A stretch of 64,000 nt of DNA from Rhizobium grahamii CCGE 502 (lineage in GTDB: Bacteria > Pseudomonadota > Alphaproteobacteria > Rhizobiales > Rhizobiaceae). The stretch covers positions 124,001 to 188,000 of the forward strand of contig NZ_AEYE02000036.1 in the NCBI RefSeq assembly GCF_000298315.2. Reading direction: 5' to 3'. Positions 17,913 to 25,929 of this stretch are shown here, piece after piece (positions within the stretch are counted from its first letter, which is position 1; the number at the start of each line of letters is the position of its first letter). The notes under the pieces were generated by a model. That model saw only the letters and a list, made by a program, of their open reading frames with translations, was not told the DNA's origin and did not search any database. Made by a program: the position numbers and the translations under genes.

Positions 17913-20900
17913 CTACTCCACGGGGGCCTTGGTTGCAGAGACCGGTAGCGAGATGCTGCAATGAATCCCGTCTTTGCCCATGACGAAACTGGTCCTGGCG
18001 CCAAGCTGGTAGGGCAAGGCCTGGTCAATCAGTTCCCGCCCCTGCCCCGTTCCGTTAGGCTTGAGCCTATCCGCCGGCATTTTCACGCCACGCTCGCGCC
18101 AATCGATGTGGAGCCATGGGCGCCCGTCCGGACCTTCCTCCTCGAGTGACCAAGTGATCGAAAGCGTGCCAGCCGGTTGACCAAGAGCGCCATACTTTAT
18201 CGCATTCGTCGCCAGTTCGTGCAGCGCCATCGCCAGAGTTTGCACGGTGGACGATCGCAGGCGAATACCCCGGGGGCCCTTCAGAGTGACACGCGCGGCA
18301 TTGCCGTCCATAGCGGAAAGTTCGCTATCAATAATCTCATCGAAGCTAACCCGATCGTGATCGTTCAATCTCGAGAGCAAGCCTTGGACACGTGCCAACG
18401 CCTCCAGCCGGCCCCGGAAGCGGTGGCGAAAGTCTTCAAGATTGTCGCTTGCGCTATCTGTTCTGTCAGCCACGGAACGAATGACGCCGATCAGGTTGCG
18501 CGTGCGATGCTGAAGCTCCGATACCAGTATTGCCTGACGTGACTGCATGTTGCGCAAATCGTCGACATCAGTCGACGTGCCAAGCCATTCGATGATTGTA
18601 CCACCAGTGTCGCGAACTGGCGTCGCGCGCGTATGGAACCATCGATAGCTATCAGTATCTGCGCGTCGGATTCGATATTCTGCCTCTACACCTCCAGCCT
18701 CTACCGCTTTCGACCATTGTGCTTGAACCATTTCCCGATCATCGGGATGCACCTGCTCCAGCCAACCGGCACCGTGGCTCTTCTCTGCTGGCTGGCCCGT
18801 ATATTTCGTCCATTGCGGACTTGACCACGTCCAGTTTCCATCGTCGACTGCGCGCCAAACGAGTTGAGGAATTCCTTCAAGCAGGGCGCGCTGACGAAGC
18901 TCGGCGCCCGCCAGCGCCTCCTCTGTAGCCTTGATGTCGGTAATATCGTGTCCGATGCCACCGATATACGTGACCTTGCCCGTCTCGTCCTTGATCGGAA
19001 AATCTGTGTTTCTAAGCCAGCGGATGCCACCATCAGCCGGTCGCCGGATACGGTACTCGAAGGTCACCCATTCTCCATGCCGCACTCGGGATAGGTTTTC
19101 CGCGGCACGATCACGATCTTCAGGCAAGATCAGCTCAAGCCAGCCGGACATGTTATCACCTCCCAGCGCAGCTTCACGGTTAAGGCCGTAAATCGCCTCA
19201 AATGCTGCTGTAAGATATGTCCACTGGAACGTCTCAGCGTCACGGATCCAGAGAATATCCTGCGAGGCCTCACCAAACTGACGCAGTCGGTCCTCGCTTA
19301 CGCGCAGCGCGTGTTCGGCGCGGGCACGATCGGAAATGTCTACGAATGTCACGACCGTGCCGTCTATCCGGTCTTCGACTGTCCTGTATGGTCGCAGGCG
19401 CATCGAATATTGCTGACCACGCCGGCTGGTGACCTCCCTTTCGATGGGAATGAGATCTTTCAGCACCTTCCGCGCGTCACTGCCGATATCGTGGTAGTCG
19501 AGCTGATGGGTGAAATCAGTGATGGCCCGACCGATGTCGTGCCGGGTAACGTTGAACAACTCGGCGACCGGCGCCGTGAACATTTTGATGCGCAGGTCCT
19601 GGTCCAGGAAGAGGGTGCCAATCTCGGTTGCAGCCGACAGGTTTTGCAGGTCGCTGTGGGCCGCCGATATGCTCTCGAGCTTGCTCTTCAGTTCGGCATT
19701 GACGGTGTGCAGCTCTTCATTGATGGACTGCAGTTCCTCCTTCGATGTTTCAAGCTCCTCCGCGGTAGAGCGATACTCCTCGTTCATCGACTGGAGTTCC
19801 TCATTGGCGGCCCGAAGCTCCTGCACCACAGCGTCATGACCATTGCGGCTGACCATGAGGGCTTCCTGCGCGGCTTTCAGTTCTGCGTAAACGCGCCTTA
19901 CCTCGTCGGGCCGTGCATCGGCAACTGGTTCGAGATCGTCGCTGTCTTGAACGACGCCGCCATCGAGGAAAAACACGAGCGCTTGCGCAGCCTTTGGAGC
20001 CTCGCTTGTTATCGGAGTGACTTGCATGGAAACACGCCGCCTGCCCACATCGAAAGCGACGATGGTCGGAAGTGTGACGCTGGGCTCCCCTTTCTCCAAC
20101 GCACGAGATAAAGCTATGCCGAGATCAAGACGTAGTTCTGGCCTCACGACTGCAGTAAGCGCTTTCGAAACAGGCCCGGCTGAGTGAAGGATAAACCGAC
20201 CGGCCGTCGGTGACAGATGCAGAATGTTTTGCCCGTCATCCACCAGCGCACTGGCTGGCGCGTTGTGCTCGAGCGCTGCGACATGAAGCGCCGCGGGAAG
20301 TGCTGACCGGTCTGCGGCGCTCGGAGCCGGGCGTTCATGGCTCCGGAAATATTCGGGCGCTGCAAATTGCGGAAGTATGGGTAGAAGGACGCCTGCATGT
20401 GGACGAGCGCTGTAGATTCGAGCTTGCCGATCGACCGGCGCAAACAGATCGGTCGCGACATCCACCGTTTCAGCCGATCCCAGAAACAGATATCGGCCTG
20501 GGCGCAACCCGTAGTGGAAGATCGAGCAGACTTGTGCCTGCAGGGCGCGCTCCAGGTAGATCAGCAGATTGCGGCACGTGATGAGATCGAGCCGCATGAA
20601 AGGCGGCTCCTTCAAAACGCTGTGCTTGGCAAACAGAATGCTCTCGCGAATTTCCTTTCGAACGCGAAAATGCGTCCCCTCGTCGATGAAATAGCGGGCA
20701 AGCCTCTCCTCCGAGACATCGGCCTCAATCGCTCGCGGATAGCGTCCTTCCCTGGCTGTCGCAAGTGAGCCTTCATCCAGGTCTGTTGCAAAGATCTGGA
20801 TCGGAACCTTAACTCTTTTTCGAGCCATCGCTTCATGCAACAGGATCGCAACGCTGTACGCCTCTTCGCCGGTTGCACATCCAACAACCCAAATCCTAAT

Positions 20901-21833
20901 AGTTTCTTCGCTTTCGATATCGAACGCATCGAAGAGCGGCGTGATGGCCTGTCGCGCCAGTGCTTCGAAGGCCTGCTCGTCGCGAAAGAACATCGTCACG
21001 GAGATCAGCAGATCCGAAAAAAGGTTCTGTGCCTCTTCTGGCGTCGTTAAAAGATAGTCGGCGTAGTCAGCAAGTGTGTCCGTACGGCAAACCTGCATTC
21101 TGCGAACAACCCGCCGCATTACAGTAGCGCGTTTATAGGCGGAAAAGTCATGTCCTGTTCTAGCCCGTAAAAGGGCGACGATCCGTCGAAGGTCGTTGGC
21201 CGCACCAGCCATGTCAAGAGAGCGAACCGCCTCCTTGCTGCGAGCCACTTCGGACAGCCGTTCAACCAGTCTGGCAATTGGCGCCACGAAGTCGGCCGCT
21301 CCGCTTGCGATCGCATTTTGGGGCATCGAGTTGAAGCTTGCTTCAGCCGGCTCCTGCACCATTATGACACCGCCAGCCTCCTTGACCGCCATGACGCCGA
21401 GCGCTCCATCCGATCCAGCTCCGGACAAGACGATTGCAACACCGTCTCCTCGCGCTGCAGCGACAGAGCGAAAGAACATGTCGATAGGAGCCCTTTGACC
21501 CCGGGGTTCGCTGAAGGGCCGGGCGGCGACACTGTCACCGTCGATCGCGAGTTCCCTGTCTGGAGGGATGACGAACACGCAATTGGCTTTAAGCGTCGGT
21601 GTGTCTTCGATCTGGTGGACCGGCATCCGGGTGCAAACGGAGAGGATTTCGCTTAGCGAGCTTGGCTCATCCGGTGCGAGGTGTACGATGACGACGTAAG
21701 CGAGGCCAAGATCCGTCGGCAAGAGCCGGAACAGAGTTTGCAATGCTTGAACCCCGCCGGCCGAGGCTCCAATCGCACAAACAGGAATGAATTGCTGGGC
21801 CGTCTTGATGGAATAATCGCTATCGTCGGCCAT
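17913..21833 (-). CDS. CheB-CheR-PAS-HWE hybrid histidine kinase
   Basis: A 1306-residue soluble signalling protein. Residues 15-195 are a CheB methylesterase domain with Ser24 (CAIGASAGG), His51 (VHLAPDEPS) and the Asp in SGAGSDGALGVMA. Residues about 200-460 are CheR: FFRDEQAFEAL, the SAM site WVVGCATGEEAYS, and LITCRNLLIYL. A long coiled coil (ANEELQSMNEEYRSTAEELE) precedes three PAS domains. The C-terminus is an HWE kinase: phosphoacceptor ELQHRTRNLIGVI, N-box ALHELATNAIKYGALG, and the diagnostic W-x-E in IDWRERG. The ATG at 21833 starts just before the CheB fold; AAAGGTG lies 7 bases upstream. The receiver gene that follows is broken. Confidence 0.9.
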   Translation of the reverse strand: MADDSDYSIKTAQQFIPVCAIGASAGGVQALQTLFRLLPTDLGLAYVVIVHLAPDEPSSLSEILSVCTRMPVHQIEDTPTLKANCVFVIPPDRELAIDGDSVAARPFSEPRGQRAPIDMFFRSVAAARGDGVAIVLSGAGSDGALGVMAVKEAGGVIMVQEPAEASFNSMPQNAIASGAADFVAPIARLVERLSEVARSKEAVRSLDMAGAANDLRRIVALLRARTGHDFSAYKRATVMRRVVRRMQVCRTDTLADYADYLLTTPEEAQNLFSDLLISVTMFFRDEQAFEALARQAITPLFDAFDIESEETIRIWVVGCATGEEAYSVAILLHEAMARKRVKVPIQIFATDLDEGSLATAREGRYPRAIEADVSEERLARYFIDEGTHFRVRKEIRESILFAKHSVLKEPPFMRLDLITCRNLLIYLERALQAQVCSIFHYGLRPGRYLFLGSAETVDVATDLFAPVDRQARIYSARPHAGVLLPILPQFAAPEYFRSHERPAPSAADRSALPAALHVAALEHNAPASALVDDGQNILHLSPTAGRFILHSAGPVSKALTAVVRPELRLDLGIALSRALEKGEPSVTLPTIVAFDVGRRRVSMQVTPITSEAPKAAQALVFFLDGGVVQDSDDLEPVADARPDEVRRVYAELKAAQEALMVSRNGHDAVVQELRAANEELQSMNEEYRSTAEELETSKEELQSINEELHTVNAELKSKLESISAAHSDLQNLSAATEIGTLFLDQDLRIKMFTAPVAELFNVTRHDIGRAITDFTHQLDYHDIGSDARKVLKDLIPIEREVTSRRGQQYSMRLRPYRTVEDRIDGTVVTFVDISDRARAEHALRVSEDRLRQFGEASQDILWIRDAETFQWTYLTAAFEAIYGLNREAALGGDNMSGWLELILPEDRDRAAENLSRVRHGEWVTFEYRIRRPADGGIRWLRNTDFPIKDETGKVTYIGGIGHDITDIKATEEALAGAELRQRALLEGIPQLVWRAVDDGNWTWSSPQWTKYTGQPAEKSHGAGWLEQVHPDDREMVQAQWSKAVEAGGVEAEYRIRRADTDSYRWFHTRATPVRDTGGTIIEWLGTSTDVDDLRNMQSRQAILVSELQHRTRNLIGVIRSVADRTDSASDNLEDFRHRFRGRLEALARVQGLLSRLNDHDRVSFDEIIDSELSAMDGNAARVTLKGPRGIRLRSSTVQTLAMALHELATNAIKYGALGQPAGTLSITWSLEEEGPDGRPWLHIDWRERGVKMPADRLKPNGTGQGRELIDQALPYQLGARTSFVMGKDGIHCSISLPVSATKAPVE

Positions 21834-22246
21834 TTTCGCGCACCTTTGACAATGAGGAGACGCCACCTGCCTTATTATAGCATCCCGTTGGCAGGGGTGC
21901 CTCATAATCGTGTCCAGCGCAACGGGTTAATATCGCGTAAAGATAGGAAACTGCGAACTCATCCTCGCCGCGAGGAAACAGGCGGGTGCCCGAGGACAAA
22001 CCGTGAGACTGCGCGAGCGAACGAGCAGCTCAAACAATTGGTGAGAATAGGAGGCGACCCTCACTATTGCGAATCGGCCAGTCGGATGTGGGGAAGCGTG
22101 CCGACGAGACGCGGAAACGGAGTTAGTGACGTTTCCTGCGTCACGCTTGCACGCCAGCCGTTTTCAGTCGTCATCTTAAAGCGGTGAGCTGAGCCCCGGA
22201 GGCGACTTTCAGGAGGCGCTGCACTCAGTCGAGAAACTTGTCGATG
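21834..22246. other. Intergenic between kinase and receiver-Crp regulator
   Basis: About 410 bases upstream of the kinase on its strand. No gene is convincing and no GGAAC-type promoter motif was seen here. Confidence 0.4.
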
Positions 22247-23407
22247 TCAGATGCGCGCGCAGGATCGCTCGTGTTCGGAAAAATTAGAGTCGGCTGGAGG
22301 ATCGTCCGAGCCGTTAGATTTAGCGACAGGCAACAGGCGCCGATACGCAGCCTCAGGCGTTCCGTAAGCTTCCCCGGCAAATTCAACAAGACCATCGCGG
22401 TCGCGAATGAGTACGGTGCTTCTCGTTGACCTGATGAGCAACTCTCCTTCGAGGATGTGCATGGCGGCGGTAATGGAGGGTCGTCTGACGCCGAGAGACG
22501 CCGCCACGGTATCGTGGGTGACCTCAAGCGAATCCCTCCCCGAGCGGTCCTGGATCATAAGAATCCACCTGGCGAGGCGGGTCGGGATCTCGAACCGCCC
22601 GGCGGCGAGGGCCGCCTGACCGATTTGTATGCAGATCGACCGCTCGAAGCGGGCGGATGTCGTTCGAAGCGTCGGGGAAGTTTCCAGAGCAATGCGGAAG
22701 TCATCGACAGATATTGCTAGGACATCGCCATCGACGCGGTTGATCAGCTCGTATGGTGTTATGTCGTCGTAAAGAGCAATCCCGCTCCCGGTCATGCCCT
22801 CGTTGCCGACAAATGCAATATCGAAACTCGTCCCTGCAGCACCCACGGTTGTGAGAGAGAGAACACAATCGAGGGGAAACAGGATGCGCTCGACGACCTG
22901 GTTCGGAGTTTCAAGCACAGCGCCACGGGGCAGGTGAAGTTTGCGAAGATAGGGGAGCAGTTCCGAAAGCTCCCGTTGCGGAAGCAGCCGTAGAACTTTA
23001 TTCCTCAAAACATCATGGCGAGAGGCTGATTGTGGACTGGTGGTCGACAGAAGGGCAGCGATAACGGCATCGTCTTCAAGCGGCTTGCGGAGTAAGATCC
23101 TGTCGCGGAACCGTGCAGGGATGATATTCGGTTCATAGCCAGTGGCGAAAAGGAACGGGATGTTCATTCGGTGGAGCTCGTCGGCGACTGGGAAAACCAT
23201 CTCGCCGCCCAGGTTGACATCGAGTACGACGCCGGCGAGATCGGTGGTTTGCCTGATCTTCTTGAAAGCATCGTCGATACTTGGCGACGGCCCCACCACC
23301 TCGACACCCTGTTGCCTGAGACTGAAGGCAAGTGCCGTCGCGGTATAATAGTCGTCTTCGACGACGAGTATCGGTTTTCCTTCGAGGGCTCCACGTGATC
23401 TTATCAT
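22247..23407 (-). CDS. Receiver-Crp/Fnr fusion transcription regulator
   Basis: A 386-residue protein with an unusual order. Residues 10-125 form a receiver with all key residues: ILVVEDDYYTATAL (acidic pocket), VVLDVNLGGE (phosphoacceptor Asp), LFATGYEP (Thr) and LLRKPLE (Lys). Residues about 135-255 are a cyclic-nucleotide-binding-like beta barrel, and residues about 260-345 a Crp-type winged helix (TVAASLGVRRPSITAAMHIL). The start ATG at 23407 has AGGAGG 8 bases upstream. It lies about 400 bases upstream of the CheB-CheR-HWE kinase on the same strand and is a candidate partner. The ligand pocket lacks the canonical cAMP-binding arginine cluster as far as can be judged. Confidence 0.85.
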   Translation of the reverse strand: MIRSRGALEGKPILVVEDDYYTATALAFSLRQQGVEVVGPSPSIDDAFKKIRQTTDLAGVVLDVNLGGEMVFPVADELHRMNIPFLFATGYEPNIIPARFRDRILLRKPLEDDAVIAALLSTTSPQSASRHDVLRNKVLRLLPQRELSELLPYLRKLHLPRGAVLETPNQVVERILFPLDCVLSLTTVGAAGTSFDIAFVGNEGMTGSGIALYDDITPYELINRVDGDVLAISVDDFRIALETSPTLRTTSARFERSICIQIGQAALAAGRFEIPTRLARWILMIQDRSGRDSLEVTHDTVAASLGVRRPSITAAMHILEGELLIRSTRSTVLIRDRDGLVEFAGEAYGTPEAAYRRLLPVAKSNGSDDPPADSNFSEHERSCARI

Positions 23408-23741
23408 CGACCGATCCTCCTATGCGGTCATGCTGCGAGGGGCGCATTTCCGTGTGCGCTTATTGCTATTTTCCCGAAAAAAGCGCCGGTCGGAAATTTG
23501 TTCCGCCGTTTCTTTGAACTGGATTGATAGATGTTGAACAACTGCCGCGTACCGCTAAACCAGACTTCGTACCGCTCTGGCGGGACGCACCGACGAGCGT
23601 CCTTGTCGACGGAGAACGGCTTGAAGCTGGCCTCCGGCAGAAGTGTCAGCTTCGAATGTCATGCCGGTCAGTAGGGTTGGCATACGCGCCGCCCACGCGA
23701 GCCCCGAACATATTGCAACAGAGAGGACTAGTGAGACCCGT
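23408..23741. other. Intergenic upstream of the receiver-Crp gene
   Basis: About 330 bases. Apart from the tentative promoter at 23479-23504, nothing recognisable was seen. Confidence 0.4.
23479..23504 (-). promoter_or_regulatory. Possible EcfG-like promoter of the receiver-Crp gene
   Basis: On the minus strand GGAAC (23504-23500) is followed 16 bases later by CTTT, about 75 bases upstream of the start codon. The first bases, GGAACAAA, match the promoters of the three small RNAs to the right. The -10 differs from the CGTT consensus, so this is tentative. Confidence 0.35.
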
Positions 23742-24094
23742 TTAGTTAGCAAAGGGTTGATCCCTTCCTTTTGTCTTTTTCTGACGCCTCTCGGGCCGCT
23801 CCTGAATGTACGGTTCCTTGATCATCAGCATCTCGGCAGCAATAGCCGCGGCTACGAAGGCGGCCCTCGCCTGCTCTGGATCTCGCGGCCCTTCATGCCT
23901 TCGAGGCACAGTGCCTGAGCCACTACCCAATCCTCGCTTTTGTGATCGTCTGGCCAGCGGTAGAGCAAGCTATAAGCCAGATCGGCAAGGGTTGAGTGCC
24001 GGCGCATCGATAGATGATGTCCCATTGCGCTTCTCGACGCACACCAGGCAGTCTCTAACGGGGAAAGTCGCCGACGTATTGCGCCATTCGTCAC
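23742..24094 (-). pseudogene. DUF982 protein, single-base frameshift
   Basis: DUF982 is a small family common in rhizobia. The first frame gives LADLAYSLLYRWPDDHKSED and ALCLEGMKGRE. The conserved continuation (DPEQARAAFVAAAIAAEML) is in the next frame and runs to a stop at 23742. One missing base near 23912 would join them into a normal protein of about 115 residues. The start is uncertain (GTG at 24094). It may be a true pseudogene or a sequencing error. Confidence 0.6.
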
Positions 24095-24175
24095 CTCCGG
24101 CCCGAATCAGGTGGCAACAAATCTGGCCAGTCAGACGCTTTTACGAGGTTCTTCTAATTTGTCCGGCAGGCGACG

Positions 24176-24200
24176 GGAACAAAACCTTTGGTGGCAGGTT
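24176..24200 (+). promoter_or_regulatory. EcfG-like promoter of small RNA A
   Basis: GGAAC (24176-24180), a 16-base spacer, then GGTT (24197-24200). Alphaproteobacterial general-stress sigma factors of the EcfG type use GGAAC-N16/17-CGTT. The same arrangement recurs before two paralogous transcripts. Confidence 0.55.
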
Positions 24201-24205
24201 TGGCG

Positions 24206-24284
24206 CGCGGAAGAGAGAAGCGTACACCCTCTTTCTTTTCAGTCACCACCTGCCCCGCTTGATCAGCATCGGCGGGGCTTTTTT
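24206..24284 (+). ncRNA. Small RNA A of a three-copy family
   Basis: Predicted transcript of about 80 nt. The 5' hairpin pairs GAAGAGAGA (24210-24218) with the pyrimidine tract ending at 24240. A linker follows, then a rho-independent terminator: GCCCCGC (24252-24258) pairs with GCGGGGC (24272-24278), followed by six T. No ribosome site or open frame is inside. The layout of EcfG-like promoter, GGAA-rich 5' stem and CCCCGCTTGAT terminator is shared with copies at 24.7 and 25.0 kb. Confidence 0.7.
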
Positions 24285-24382
24285 CTATGGGCATGCCAAC
24301 CTACTTCAGGCCGGTCACGGTACACCCTTCGATGGTCATTTGCAGTGTTGGAGGAAAGCGCTACTTAGCTCCAGAGGCTGAT

Positions 24383-24640
24383 ATGCAAGACGCATCATAC
24401 GATCCATTCCGGTATGGTCTCGCTTTGCTATTGGTTCGGCGACCGTATCTTCGTTGTTACAGGGAAATCGCGCACTGGTGGCCTGACGCCGTCGAAGAAT
24501 ACGCCGTGGCAATCAAGGCTCGCGACAAGCTGCGCTCGGACGGTGACAACGAGGGCCTTCTGCAGGAGTATGAGGCAAGGTGCCTTGAGCTTGAAGAGGA
24601 ACTTGAAGGTTATCTCACTGCCGCCGGCACTGGAGGATGA
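24383..24640 (+). CDS. Hypothetical protein (85 aa)
   Basis: An ATG at 24383 with AGAGG 5 bases upstream opens an 85-codon frame between small RNAs A and B. The product starts MQDASYDPFRYGLALLL, contains YREIAHWWPDAVEEYA, and ends in an acidic helical stretch (CLELEEELEGYLTAAG). It looks like a genuine small soluble helical protein, but no function is known. It could extend upstream to an ATG at 24287, but the shorter start has the better ribosome site. Confidence 0.5.
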   Translation: MQDASYDPFRYGLALLLVRRPYLRCYREIAHWWPDAVEEYAVAIKARDKLRSDGDNEGLLQEYEARCLELEEELEGYLTAAGTGG

Positions 24641-24704
24641 ACCGGGGCACAGGCTCGGGCTGGACGCGATCCCGCCTGGTTGTGATCGAAGTCCTCTTTT
24701 TCAA

Positions 24705-24730
24705 GGAACAAAAGCTGGGCCGCCCTTGTT
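24705..24730 (+). promoter_or_regulatory. EcfG-like promoter of small RNA B
   Basis: GGAAC (24705-24709), a 17-base spacer, then TGTT (24727-24730). It has the same GGAACAAA start as copies A and C. Confidence 0.5.
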
Positions 24731-24735
24731 GGAGA

Positions 24736-24821
24736 CGCGGAAAGAGCAGGCCGTCATCCTGTTCCTTCTGTTTCCATATCCCGAACTCGCCCTGCTTGAT
24801 TCGTGTCAGGCGGGGCTTTTT
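24736..24821 (+). ncRNA. Small RNA B of a three-copy family
   Basis: Predicted transcript of about 85 nt. The 5' stem pairs GGAAAGAGCAGG (24739-24750) with CCTGTTCCTTC (from 24758), with one mismatch and one wobble. The terminator pairs GCCCTGCTTGA (24789-24799) with TCAGGCGGGGC (24806-24816), followed by five T. The T in GCCCTGC is compensated by a G-U pair, so the terminator stem is kept despite sequence change. Confidence 0.7.
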
Positions 24822-24977
24822 CGTGGATGACCTGGAAAAATGAGACATTTTACGGATATGTTTTCGCCACCGCACACGCCATCATTTCTGGGCGTCGTGC
24901 ACGGGTTGGTTAATCGCGGCGCAGGGTCACAGATCCTCAGCCAAGTATTGTGTTGAATCTGTTCTTGACCTAACTCT

Positions 24978-25002
24978 GGAACAAAGTCCTTTGTGCTTTG
25001 TT
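24978..25002 (+). promoter_or_regulatory. EcfG-like promoter of small RNA C
   Basis: GGAAC (24978-24982), a 16-base spacer, then TGTT (24999-25002), directly upstream of the third paralogous hairpin-terminator unit. Confidence 0.55.
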
Positions 25003-25007
25003 TTGGG

Positions 25008-25087
25008 CGCCGGAAGAACGGGCTTGCCCTTCCCCGTTGTTCCTCTGACTCTCGTCTATGCCCCGCTTGATCCAGGCGGGGCTTTTT
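25008..25087 (+). ncRNA. Small RNA C of a three-copy family
   Basis: Predicted transcript of about 80 nt. The 5' stem pairs GGAAGAACGGG (25012-25022) with CCCGTTGTTCC (25033-25043), with a single mismatch, around a C-rich loop. The terminator pairs GCCCCGCTTG (25060-25069) with CAGGCGGGGC (25073-25082), followed by five T. Stem sequences differ from copies A and B while pairing is preserved, which supports a structured RNA. Confidence 0.7.
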
Positions 25088-25187
25088 CGTTATCAAGCTG
25101 GCCCCCGCATATGGCTTTCCGCCTCCGCTTACAGGGCGCTTTTCCAACGCCATTACTGGTATGCCCATGGTGGACCGGATAAGCCAT

Positions 25188-25847
25188 TTATGGAATGACA
25201 TTGACTGCGCGCGCGGCCACGAGGACGAGCGTCAGGAGCGAAATCACGCTTTCCAGCATCATAAGCGCCTTCGCGCGTTGGGTGAGTGGCAGCACGTCGG
25301 TGGGACTGAAAGCGGTCGCCGTATTGAACGCGAGAGACACATAGTCGATGTAAAGCGGTCGCCAATTTGGCGCCGCGACGTCGGGAGTTGAAGCCTGAGG
25401 AAAGAGCCAGTCGGGTCTCCTTGCTATGCCACGCGCAATACGCGATGGGCCACCGGCGTCAATCTGCCAATAGAGCAGCGAGAAGGTGAGCACGTTGGTG
25501 ATCCAGATGGTAAATGACGACGTCAACAACGATACTGATCGCGTCTCGGGCGGGTGCACGGTGATGATCCCGATCATATCTGCGAGTTCCGCTGCCGTAT
25601 TGCCTGCGTAAACGCTAGCAAGCAGCATGATCGCGAGCCGCTCGATACGCAGCCAGGCAGCGTTGTCAGTCGCCAGCGTCACCATGATCATTGGAACGAT
25701 AGCCACCACCAAAACCGCGTATGACACCCAGCGTGGCATGGCATAGACGTGATGTGGCAGCACCTCCAGGAGGGCGAACACTGAAAGTATCGCCACCACC
25801 GGAGACCATCGAGGTTCGTCACGACCTGCTTGGATGACATCGCTCAT
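25188..25847 (-). CDS. Inner-membrane protein of unknown function (219 aa)
   Basis: A 219-residue protein with five or six hydrophobic segments. The C-terminal segment (YIDYVSLAFNTATAFSPTDV, then LPLTQRAKALMMLESVIS) resembles the pore-to-helix region of two-helix potassium channels and DUF1345 proteins, but no TVGYG filter is present. A transport or sensing role is possible but not shown. The start ATG follows GGGCGGGACG and precedes RWSPVVAILSVFALLEVLP. It is downstream of the arylsulfatase on the same strand, separated by a strong hairpin. Confidence 0.75.
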   Translation of the reverse strand: MSDVIQAGRDEPRWSPVVAILSVFALLEVLPHHVYAMPRWVSYAVLVVAIVPMIMVTLATDNAAWLRIERLAIMLLASVYAGNTAAELADMIGIITVHPPETRSVSLLTSSFTIWITNVLTFSLLYWQIDAGGPSRIARGIARRPDWLFPQASTPDVAAPNWRPLYIDYVSLAFNTATAFSPTDVLPLTQRAKALMMLESVISLLTLVLVAARAVNVIP

Positions 25848-25881
25848 CGTCCCGCCCTTAGTGCCATTAGAGATGCTGAAG

Positions 25882-25910
25882 AAGCGGACGTCCCGAAGGG
25901 CGTCCGCTCT
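25882..25910 (-). terminator. Hairpin between arylsulfatase and membrane-protein gene
   Basis: AGCGGACG (25883-25890) and CGTCCGCT (25901-25908) form a perfect 8-bp stem, extended by CCC/GGG around a GAA loop. On the minus strand it is followed by TCTTCAGC rather than a pure T-run, so termination may be partial. Confidence 0.55.
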
Positions 25911-25929
25911 GACGTCGTTACTGCGCGCT

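Noticed and set aside
24280-24382. N-terminal extension of the 85-residue protein to an ATG at 24287
   Set aside because: The extension would start on the terminator of small RNA A and has no ribosome site; the ATG at 24383 has AGAGG.
25188-25847. Potassium channel assignment for the membrane protein
   Set aside because: The C-terminal region looks channel-like, but there is no TVGYG-type selectivity filter and too many helices for a two-helix channel.
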